A stretch of 17,263 nt of DNA from Theristus sp. LFF4_11 (taxonomy: Eukaryota > Nematoda > Chromadorea > Monhysterida > Xyalidae), in NCBI GenBank assembly GCA_030248135.1, contig JASANC010000056.1, forward strand, positions 32,501-49,763, read 5' to 3'. The translations under genes were made by a program, and so were the position numbers. The notes under the pieces are model-generated. The model saw nothing but the letters and a program-made list of their open reading frames with translations, was not told the DNA's origin and searched no databases. Below, piece by piece: positions 9,536-17,263 of this stretch (position 1 is the stretch's first letter; each line of letters opens with the position of its first letter).

Positions 9536-10441
9536 TGTGAGCAGTGGTGTTCAGTGTGTGCTTTTCTGATGGCCGACCGCAGGTGGATGTTGAAAATGAC
9601 AAAATGATTCGTTAGTTTTTTAGTCGATGCTTGTTCTTATGGCGCACGACTGTTCTGTTTGATTTCGAACGGAAACAAAAAAAATCGGCTGTCATTGGAA
9701 ACCAGAACATAACATATGAGCCCATCAGCTACTGAATTTGTTCAGCATGTGATGATGAATGGGTTTCGATGATGTGCACCATAAAAAATAGATTGTATCC
9801 CGGCGGGTGAACCGCAAAAACCGCAATACTGTGTTTGGCATTCAGAAACTCCGTGGGTGCCACTATCGGGCATGTGGTTGTCGGCAGCCGGTATGCGACA
9901 GTGGTATCTTCTTGAACAACGAAATTTAGAAAGATCATAAGGATGATCATCATATGAGGATCAGGGCAAATCACAGGCAGACCAATCTAATGATGAGTCT
10001 GCATGTTTAATGTAGTTTTCAAACTTATTGAACGATACATGCGCTAGCAGATAGACGCGCATATTTCGTCGCCCGGCAACTCCAGCGATGTTTTTTTCTC
10101 GAGTTCGTGCCACATTCAAAATAATAAAAAAACTAGTTTTCCGATGCTGTTTTTAACAATGCCCCGGCATTGCGATGACTGAGTATTTTTATTACAATCG
10201 ATTGATTTTCTGCTTTCATCAGTAAGTTTATTGCTTGATGAAGCAAGCACGTGCAATATGGATGGTAATGTATGTACGGTAAAAAGAAAAAAACGTTGAC
10301 ATATAACTCAAAAAACGAGGTAACAACGCGAGCCACCGCCACCGAACCGACTTCACAAGTTCAAGTCAAAACCAAACAACACTGGTGACAAAATCAATAC
10401 AGCACAGCACTTGCTCCAAAATCAGTCAAATAGTCATTTTT
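9536..10441. other. Intergenic region between copies B and A
   Basis: This region must hold the 3' UTR of copy B (from 10441 downward) and the promoter of copy A. Minus-strand AATAAA hexamers lie at 10227-10232 and 10188-10193, about 210-250 nt past the copy B stop. Apart from the small open frame at 9729-9974 I see no other gene and no clear core promoter. Confidence 0.5.
9729..9974 (-). CDS. Possible small secreted protein or orphan exon
   Basis: An 81-codon minus-strand frame. The first 20 or so residues include MMIILMIFLNFVVQ, a plausible signal peptide. The next 40 (TTVAYRLPTTTCPIVAP and following) come from GC-richer sequence that looks more coding than its surroundings. It has one cysteine and no family I recognise. 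It lies upstream of copy A on the same strand, so it could be an alternative first exon, a small gene of its own, or chance. There is no paralogous match near copy B. Confidence 0.25.
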   Translation of the reverse strand: MICPDPHMMIILMIFLNFVVQEDTTVAYRLPTTTCPIVAPTEFLNAKHSIAVFAVHPPGYNLFFMVHIIETHSSSHAEQIQ

Positions 10442-10689
10442 CTAGTGGCCGTTTTGCACGACCAGCTCGTCCACCCGTTCGTAGTAATGCCAGTTCGTCG
10501 CTCCAAGTGTAACCTTTGCACCATCAGTGGCGTCTGCGCCAGTGCTTGCTTTCGTCGGCAGTAACTGACAGCCACCGGTGTTTTTGTCCAAATTGTATGC
10601 CAAACAGCCAGCCTGCTCCATGCCTGCGTTGGCTTCCCAGTGTTGTTGTTTGGAGTAAGTCACAGTCTTTTTAAGCTGACTAAAATCAT

Positions 10690-10985
10690 TTACACTTAGG
10701 CTGAGGCAAAAGCTTTCGCTTCAGCGATGGCTTTGGCTTGGGCTTTGAGTTGGCATCAGCTAAGGCTTTGGATTAGCAGACTTTGGCTTTGGTGCAGGCT
10801 TCTGTAAGGCTTAGGCTTAGGCTGACGCAAAAAAAAGCTTAGGCGTTGGCTTAGGCCTATGCTTAAGTGCATTAGGCTCAGGCTCAGGCTCATACACAGG
10901 CTTTGGCTTAGGCTTAGACTGAGGCTTAGCATAGGCTTAGGCATACGCTCAGGCATAGGCGTAAGCTTAGGCTTAGACTTGAAAA
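10690..10985. repeat. Degenerate TTAGGC-like hexamer array
   Basis: About 290 bp in intron 9 of copy B made of GGCTTAGGCTTAGGC, GGCTTTGGCTTGGG, GGCTCAGGCTCA and GGCATAGGC variants. On the minus strand it reads as a Ser/Leu/Pro low-complexity frame, which I do not regard as coding. The perfect TTAGGC unit equals the nematode telomere unit, but here it is degenerate and lies within a gene. Confidence 0.8.
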
Positions 10986-11693
10986 ATTCCCTCGGCAAAC
11001 TTGAATTGAAACTGCTTTTCTATATTATTATCAATTGTTTAGATTCTGCGACTGAATGCGTGTGCAGACGTAGAAAATACACTAGTTTCAATCTTTATGT
11101 GGCGATTCAAAATCGGCCAAGTGCCTCGGCCCTAGGTGACTTGGGTCACTTATCCAATTTTGAATTCGGAGGCCTTGCATAAAATTGTTTACCTGTCTAT
11201 GCGCGCATTGAGACTCGGGACGAAAGCAAATGATAAAATGCATTCTGGTGCGTTTTCCCTGTGTGTCCCTTACAATGCCAAGCACAGTCTCGCTCGTCCG
11301 AAATGCCCGCAATCGTGTTCAAAATGGGGTAGCCCGGTTCGTAGCGCACGTTCGACTCGTGGCGGTAGCGTTGGCCAGGTACTCCTGCATGGAAAGTCGC
11401 GCGAAAAATAGAATAGAAGCGCAAAATACCAGTATTGTTCAAGGTTTCTTCTCATAGAGACACCGACTTTTCTCCACGAGACACGATCTCACTGTCGTGC
11501 ATGCACTCGTCTTCGTCAGCATCCATTTCCCGCCGGTGTTTTCTAAGGCCGTGCAAATGTGTGCAGCGGCTGTGTCGCCTGAAAGTGCAGGGCGGTCGGA
11601 TTCTGCCAAGCCGTGCACTGAGTTGTCACCGGTACGCTCCACCCACTGGGAAGTGCCAGACGAAACGTCATTCTCCATGCCAATCCAGTACGA

Positions 11694-13579
11694 CTGAAAT
11701 TTTGTTGGTCTGCAACAACTTAGTGTTTAGCCATTGGCTATACAGTCCTGGCCGAAACATTGCCCAAATTCGTGTTCGTTCGTTCGTTTCGTAGATGCAT
11801 ATCACTGGCGGAGAATCAGAAAGTGAAGTGCGTAATGCCATTTCATACGATGAGAGACACATTAGTTGGAATCTTTTAGTCTATTAAAATGCACGTTATC
11901 TGGCATTTGATCAGTTAGATACGCTCGTTTTGATGCAGCGCATTTCAACGCCGAATTTAATTGTTCGGCAATCTTCGCTTTACATTTGTTCCGTTTGCGG
12001 CTGTGCACGTTTTTAAAAAAAAACAACATCTATATTATTAAATTTACAAAGTGTCTGTGCGTGGCACTTTTTTGCATTTTGAATTGGCGCCCTTTTTTGC
12101 TACTTAAGAAAACTCCATCTCAATTTCCTTAACCTATTTTTTTATTAATGCCAGTTGAGATTGTTTTCTCAAAACGTCGCTCTTCATAGCTGGAGTCATC
12201 ATGATACTCTTTGGTCAACAGAGACAGTTCAGCGCAGCATAGGCAAATGGAAGCGTGGCTGATCAAAACTTGATGATCGACTGGGAAAGATGTAACAAAA
12301 CCGTCTTTGAAAAAAGTTTGAAATTTTTTTGTTTTTCAAAATCGGGTTGCAAAACGCACATCGACATCGGCATTGCAAGTTGCACTTTGGATTTAAAACA
12401 AGTAAATTTCATTGAAGTTGATACTCCATGTTTCATTTTCAAATTGATACACCATGGTTTATGCGCGATAATTTCAACGTAACGCACGATGGGCAACTGG
12501 CAATTGTTGCTGCTCAAAACTTGACGAGCGACTGCGAAAGATGCTACAAAACCGTCTCTGAAAAAAAGTTAGTTTTTTAATTGGGTCGACATGGTATTTA
12601 CCATTCATTTTCACTTTGCAAAATGTTAGGGTCATCTTGGGGTAAACGGGTAAAAAGAAGCAATGACTGCAAAACGAAATTATAAACGTCACTTTTTTGT
12701 TTCTTCTATTCATTTTCACTTTAGAAAAAAGGCTTGGCTTATGTTAGGGTAACCGGGTAAAAGAAGCATTAGCTTTTTAAAACGGGTATTTTTTAATGAA
12801 AAAAACGTTATTTTTTATATTTTTTATTCATTCTTACTTAACTTACAAAAAGGCTTGACTTAGGTTAGGGTGAACGGGTAAAAATAGCAAAATCAATAAC
12901 TTCGCATTTTCACTTTACAAAAAAGGCTTGGCTTAGGTAAACGGGTAAAAAAGCATTAGCTTTTTAAAACGGGTAAATGAAAAAAAAACGTTAGTTTTTA
13001 TATTTTTTATTCAATTTTACTTCACATACAAAAAGGCTTGCCTTCGGTTAGGGTAAACGGGTAAAAATAGCAAAATCATAAACTTCGCATTTTTTATTTA
13101 TTTAAATACATTAAAAATATTGTATTGTACGGTATGGCCGGTTAAACATGGCAGCTTTTTTCAGGGTGCAAGGAGCGCGCGAATTTTGAATGAAAGAAAA
13201 AAGACGTTCAGAAACCCAATTGTGTGCTAAATTTGACGCGTTTTTTTTAACTAATGGATTATCCGCGCTCTTCTTTTCATTTTTTTAACCTTCTACACAT
13301 GATTAAGAATTATGTTGGCTTTTTTTGAAAAAGACAACTCCTAGTCTGCGGCTGATCTCGCCTTGATGGACTGCCTCATTTATTCGGCCATACCGTAGGC
13401 GACTTCACGGTAGCACAAGGTAAATTTTCTTCAGGGTTATTATTCAGTAAACGTTACTGTTTTTTCTTTCTAAGTCAATGCCACTTCACCAAAAAGGCTT
13501 GGCATTGCCACATGCATTAAGCCACATACGCTCGGGTCAATAGGCTAGTTTTAAACTGAAAGAAAAAACCGTGACCAAC
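11694..13579. other. Intron 7 of copy B, 1886 bp, repeat-laden
   Basis: The largest intron in the window; the matching intron of copy A is 290 bp. It holds a diverged direct repeat of about 80 bp (12258-12330 and 12509-12580, offset about 251) and the AT-rich tandem repeat at 12607-13090. I see no reliable exon in it. Confidence 0.65.
12607..13090. repeat. AT-rich tandem repeat, about 187-bp period
   Basis: Two long units begin near 12765 and 12952, marked by AGCATTAGCTTTTTAAAACG. Each contains shorter modules of AAAAGGCTTGGCTTAGG, GTTAGGGTAAACGGGTAAAA and CATTTTCACTT. Module copies occur near 12610, 12715, 12845, 12910 and 13025. It is non-coding and within intron 7 of copy B. Confidence 0.7.
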
Positions 13580-14510
13580 TTCATCCGTTTTCAGATTCAA
13601 CGCCAATGTGCGCAGTATCTCGTCGGTGTAGATGTGCGCAGGGCGATGCAAAGCATCAACGGAAGCGTCGGTCATACACTGCGAATGGGTCATGGTGCTG
13701 GTCGGCTAACGAACGAATAAAAAGAGAGACAATGAAATGTGTGTACGGTTCTGATTATTTCGAAATTTCCTATCAGCCGTGTGATGTGTGATGTTCTTTT
13801 TTTCACTGGAGCTACAATACAGTTCTGATGCGATGACATTTAAAAAAAATTGAAACAACATTTCTAAATGATCCACACCGACCTCACTGAAAAAGCAACT
13901 GCTGCCCATCGGAATTCCGCCGAACGTGCGATGACACTCCAACGCCTGCTCGTGAACCATTTCTGGATTATTTTTGATTAAAAAAGATGGTTTTTTTAAT
14001 TTTTGGAACAAAACAAGAAAAGAAATAAACAACAATAAACCCGCACTTTCCAAGAATCCTTGAACCCGATTCCCACGTTCTTCAACATCTGCAGCCAAAT
14101 AGATAACATATTGCTCACACGGGTTTTGCAATTTATACAATACATGTTTCGATTGATCCGTTCAACTTTGATAAACAAAAAAAACATGAAACTGGATGCT
14201 CAATCTGCTGTCAAAATACGCGTCCACACAAAAACAGCCAGCGACTTGGTCTTTGGGACCCTCACAACTGGTGAGGCTTCAATTTGAGGAAAATTAACAA
14301 TCAGATATCGAGAAACGACATTTCTAAAAGTGAACCCACCAAACTGGCAGAGAAAGTTCAAGGCAGACCAAATCGGATCTCCAACTTTTGAAACGTCTGC
14401 GAAAATGAAGTTGTTGGTGAACGCAGTTCCATGGAACGAAACCACCCCGTTTGTTTCAGAGTCCAAATGATATTCAATAATAAGCTCTTTGGTCTGTAAG
14501 TTTGATCAAA

Positions 14511-14971
14511 TACCGTATTACCCCCAATAAACCCCCATGGGGGATTAATACGTCAGCGACTTTTAGGGGTGGGGGTTTATTGGTGGGGGGGGGGGAATAT
14601 TGGTGGGGGGGTTTATTTACAAAAAAATTCTAGGGGTGGGGGTTTGTTGAAAAATGGCAAAAATACCTTGCATGGCAGGCAAGAAAGTCGCAGAAACTTC
14701 TACTCTACATAGAAATTTCCTTTTATAACAGCCTTTTGTAATGAAATTACTATAAACTCACCCATTTGGGGCCTTTGGTGGCACAATTTCATCATTTTCA
14801 CTGCAACCAGCCACTGAATTCGCTGGGTATGTGTTTCAAACAGGTCTCCAATAATCCCCCATGGGGGATTATTTGTGGGGGGATTATTTGGAAACTGGTC
14901 GGGGGGGTGGGGGTTTATTGGTGGGGGGGGGGATTAATGGTGGGGGGGGGTTTAATGGGGGTAATACGGTA
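14511..14971. mobile_element. MITE-like element, copy 1 (461 bp), in intron 3 of copy B
   Basis: It begins TACCGTATTACCCCCA and ends TGGGGGTAATACGGTA, an inverted terminal repeat of about 15 bp, with TA at both edges as a likely target duplication. Internally it has palindromes centred on CCCCCATGGGGG (near 14536 and 14862) and long G-runs with GGTTTATTGG or GGATTATTGG spacers. There is no transposase frame, so it would be non-autonomous. A second copy lies at 16715. Confidence 0.85.
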
Positions 14972-14999
14972 TATGCTTTTCAGCAATGATGTAACGATG

Positions 15000-15215
15000 C
15001 ACACGGGAACAAAGCTTTGTCATTGTGGCGACCGGATCGGTGCCCATCTTGGCGCCCACAGTGGTGCCCATGTTCGTATGGTACCCCTTTCAAAGGTGAA
15101 AAAAATACTGAGCGCTGTGTTGTGCTTAACCGGTCGGGGAAACTAGCCTTCCGGCGCCCTTCATTCATGGTGTCCTTATTGGTGCCCTTCTCGCAGCCCT
15201 TTTTGGTGCCCTCTA
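15000..15215. repeat. GGTGCCC-rich degenerate repeat
   Basis: GGTGCCC or a one-base variant recurs at irregular 15-30 bp steps (for example near 15039, 15052, 15064, 15181 and 15206) in intron 3 of copy B, beside the MITE. No family recognised. Confidence 0.35.
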
Positions 15216-15718
15216 TTATTGCGATAATTTATGTGGAAACGTTTACTGAGCATTTTAAATATGCTCGTTAAGATGAGCACCGATATGAACGCCAGTGTGG
15301 GCACCATGTTGGCCATTTTTTATTGCAAAACGAAAAAACCGAACACCTGCAAGAATCGCTCTGTTATAGGCAGCTGCTGTCCGTCAGGCGTCTTCCACAC
15401 CCAACCGGACAGATGCGCGCCGGGCTGCACCGTGATTTGCTCCGCGTTCAGGTGATGCCAACAACCAGGCGAGACGCATGATGTGCCGTGCTGGAAAGCA
15501 CAGTTTGAAAGTTTTTTTTGAAAAATTGTCATCGATGTGAACTTTTTTTCAGCGTTTGGTGCGGCTCGACTATTGTCTTTTTCTTATTAAACGTGTCCCT
15601 ATATGCGTTTGCACGCACTTTTAGAGAAAATGTCTCATGGTTGTGCGGCAATTTACAAATCAGCAAAACTCAACGTATTCTGTGGTCAGACACTCATTTT
15701 AGACTTTCGATAAAAATC

Positions 15719-15775
15719 TCGGAAACGGAAACGGAGATGGAAATGGTAAAGGAAACAACGGGAACGGAAGTGAAA
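15719..15775. repeat. GGAAAC-type purine microsatellite
   Basis: Degenerate tandem GGAAAC/GGAAATG units in intron 2 of copy B. Confidence 0.6.
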
Positions 15776-16021
15776 CTTTTTTAGCGTGATGTCTCTAGTT
15801 TCTTCCTCACACCTGGCGAAGCACATATGCGATTGCCAGCGATTTCTCAAACGTGTCTGCTGTTGCCAGACTGCCATTGAACGTGTCGACACAATATTGA
15901 TTTGCTTCTGATTGAAGCTTTAGCCGATCAACGTCGACAATTCAAATGTTGCCGAGCTGTTTGTGTTTCAGTGCACCCAGACTGGCTGCGTCACAGGTTG
16001 GAGTTGTTGCTGAAAAAAGTT

Positions 16022-16189
16022 GTATTTTTGGAAAGAGATTCAGGCAGCACCGGAAAAGGGTTTGAAACCTCGAATGAGATTCGAACCCATGTCTAAGGCA
16101 CTGGTCCGGAAAACCAGGGACGTGGCTTCGAATCCCACTTGAGGTTTCAAAATTTTTTTCTGATAATGTCTGCACCTCTTTCCAAAATA
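16022..16189. repeat. tRNA-like long imperfect palindrome (foldback) in intron 1 of copy B
   Basis: The left arm from TATTTTTGGAAAGAG and the right arm ending CTCTTTCCAAAATA align through most of their length, including GAAACCTC / GAGGTTTC. The centre, CTGGT CCGGAAA ACCAG, looks like an anticodon arm. Each flank carries a B-box-like motif (GGTTCGAATC read on minus at about 16078-16091, GCTTCGAATCC read on plus at about 16127). It resembles two tRNA 3' halves joined head to head. A working tRNA is unlikely because no proper A-box is present on either strand. Confidence 0.65.
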
Positions 16190-16404
16190 AAACAGAAGAA
16201 GAAAAATCCCGTGCCATATAAGCAACACATAAAAACGTGAAAAATTTCACTTAGGAAACTCGGATTTGCGACAGAGTTTTTTCCGGAGGTGAATGTCATG
16301 CAGGGCAGGGTTGGATTTGACAAAAATTTCTAGGTCGCAATAGTTACAGCAGCTGGATCAGCAATTTTCCATAATACATGTTTTTTTTGAAAAGTCTTCT
16401 TCAC

Positions 16405-16474
16405 CTGTCACTTGATGCAGTTGGTATCGCAAGCAAACGGTTAACACCGGTAGTGTTTTCAATAGTGTGAACAT
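16405..16474 (-). CDS. Copy B exon 1: signal peptide exon
   Basis: ATG at 16472-16474 opens 23 hydrophobic codons (MFTLLKTLPVLTVCL and following) ending HQVT, then donor ACAG|GTGAAG in phase 1. The frame is open further upstream to another ATG at 16588, but that extension is hydrophilic and has no counterpart in copy A, so I start here. Confidence 0.65.
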
Positions 16475-16525
16475 TTTTTTGAGAATGAACGAAGCTTTTT
16501 CTTTGCAACAAAACACGCTAAAAAC

Positions 16526-16601
16526 GTGTCCGGATCGGTATCCGGGGTCCTGTCCACCAGGGGGTCTCGCGTGATGTCCCCGTCCCACACGGCGTTTTGT
16601 T
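16526..16601 (-). CDS. Possible orphan exon upstream of copy B
   Basis: On the minus strand, a strong acceptor TTTTTTCAG precedes a 76-nt GC-rich stretch encoding an acidic peptide (NAVWDGDITRDPLVDR and following), then a weak donor ACAC|GTTTTT. Base composition looks like the other exons here. It could be a 5' exon of copy B, part of a neighbouring gene extending past the window, or chance. Copy A has no counterpart. Confidence 0.25.
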
Positions 16602-17263
16602 CTGAAAAAAGTGGACTAAAATTCCTTTTTAGACCGAACATTCGCCACCTTCATTCACTGTTTAAATTTTAAAAGCAAAAAAGTCAATGCCTTTCACCAA
16701 TTATCGTACTCATATACCGTATTACCCCCAATAAACCCCCATGGGGGATTAATACGTCAGCGACTTTTAGGGGTGGGGGTTTATTGGTGGGGGGGGGGGA
16801 TTATTGGTGGGGGGGGTTTATTATACAAAAATTTCTATGGGTGGGGTTTTGTTGAAAAATGGCAAAAATACCTTGCATGGCAGGCAAGAAAGTTGCAGAA
16901 ACTTCTACTTTTCACAGAGATTTCCTTTTGTAACAGCCTTTTGTAATGAAATTACCATTAACTCATCCATTTGGGGCCTTTGGTAGAACAATTTCACCAA
17001 TGTCACTGCATTCAGCCACTGAATTCGCTGGGTATGTGTTTCAAACAGGTTTCCAATTAACCCCCATGGGGGATTATTTGTGGGGGGGGGGGATTATTTG
17101 GAAACTGGTCGGGGGGTGGGGGTTTATTGGTGGGGGGGGGATTAATGGTGGGGGGGGGGGGTTAATGGGGGTAATACGGTACGAATCAAAGAGTCACAAA
17201 ATACCGAATCAGAAAAATCAGTGGCCGACGGGTGTCTGCATCCACATCAATAATGTATCACCG
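16602..17263. other. Right edge: no gene seen outside the MITE
   Basis: Apart from the MITE copy at 16715-17181, the flanks (16602-16714 and 17182-17263) show no convincing exon, RNA gene or repeat. Confidence 0.5.
16715..17181. mobile_element. MITE-like element, copy 2 (467 bp), upstream of copy B
   Basis: Same termini, same order of internal palindromes and G-runs, and same unique middle segment (CTTGCATGGCAGGCAAGAAAG and following) as the copy at 14511, in the same orientation. Differences are mostly single bases and G-run lengths. It lies about 240 bp upstream of the copy B start codon, so it may be in or near its promoter. Confidence 0.85.

Larger units (their letters stand above)
10442..16474 (-). 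pseudogene. CTLD-CTLD-PAN/apple gene, copy B, with one in-frame TGA
   Basis: Paralogue of the gene at 6216-9535. Exons in transcript order: 16474-16405, 16009-15813, 15490-15347, 14493-14340, 14088-14047, 13962-13883, 13705-13580, 11693-11468, 11384-11274, 10632-10442. They total 1341 nt (446 residues if the TGA is read through). Exons 2, 5, 6, 7, 8, 9 and 10 have exactly the copy A lengths. All splice ends and phases are kept. The only lesion I found is TGA at codon 46 (complement of 15942-15944), where copy A has the Cys codon TGC. Domain order is the same: signal peptide, CTLD-like, CTLD with SYWIG, PAN/apple. The single lesion suggests a very young pseudogene, a polymorphic null allele, a sequencing error or, less likely, recoding. 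Introns are larger than in copy A and full of repeats. Confidence 0.7.

Noticed and set aside
10756..10998. Minus-strand Ser/Leu-rich open frame
   Set aside because: It is a translation of the TTAGGC-like hexamer array, low complexity, and lies inside an intron of copy B.
14766..15146. Plus-strand open frame of 126 codons
   Set aside because: It is a read-through of the MITE G-runs, giving Gly/Trp-rich sequence, and continues into intron repeats. There is no coding character, and a well-supported gene occupies the other strand.
15518..15784. Plus-strand 88-codon frame
   Set aside because: It covers intron 2 of copy B, including the GGAAAC microsatellite, with no recognisable domain and no counterpart in copy A.

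Overview
The window is nuclear DNA of a multicellular animal. Its genes are split into short exons (42 to 226 bp, apart from one long last exon) bounded by GT...AG introns with pyrimidine-rich acceptors such as TTTCAG. The encoded proteins are secreted animal families: astacin metalloprotease, C-type lectin-like domains and a PAN/apple domain. Exons are GC-richer than the AT-rich introns. Intron style and gene content suggest an invertebrate, possibly an ecdysozoan. I cannot name the species. A degenerate TTAGGC-like array resembles the nematode telomere unit but does not prove a nematode.

Layout. 1-1773: satellite of a 23-bp unit, cut by the window edge. 1963-5667 (+): an astacin-family gene, signal peptide to cysteine-rich C-terminal tail, with eight inferred exons; the catalytic part (exons 3-7) joins in perfect phase, while exons 1-2 are less certain. 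Its introns hold a tRNA-derived SINE-like element and a partial tail copy. 5960-5981: a palindrome carrying AATAAA on both strands between the convergent astacin and lectin genes. 6216-9535 (-): lectin gene copy A, ten exons, 1320 nt of coding sequence, 439 residues, fully open. 10442-16474 (-): lectin gene copy B, the same ten exons and phases, 1341 nt, with a single in-frame TGA in exon 2. The introns of copy B are swollen with repeats: a TTAGGC-like array, a 187-bp AT-rich repeat, a 461-bp MITE and a tRNA-like palindrome. A second copy of the MITE lies upstream of copy B at 16715-17181.

How it fits together. Copies A and B are tandem, head-to-tail paralogues encoding signal peptide, CTLD-like domain, second CTLD and PAN/apple domain. 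Such proteins are plausible secreted recognition or adhesion proteins. The protease points toward them and is not obviously in the same pathway. The most striking signal is that exons 6-10 of A and B are about 94-99% identical by eye, synonymous sites included, whereas the introns between them barely align. That pattern suggests exon-limited homogenisation, possibly templated by spliced RNA or cDNA.

All exon boundaries come from reading frames, phases and splice consensus, with the two paralogues checked against each other. No transcript data were available.
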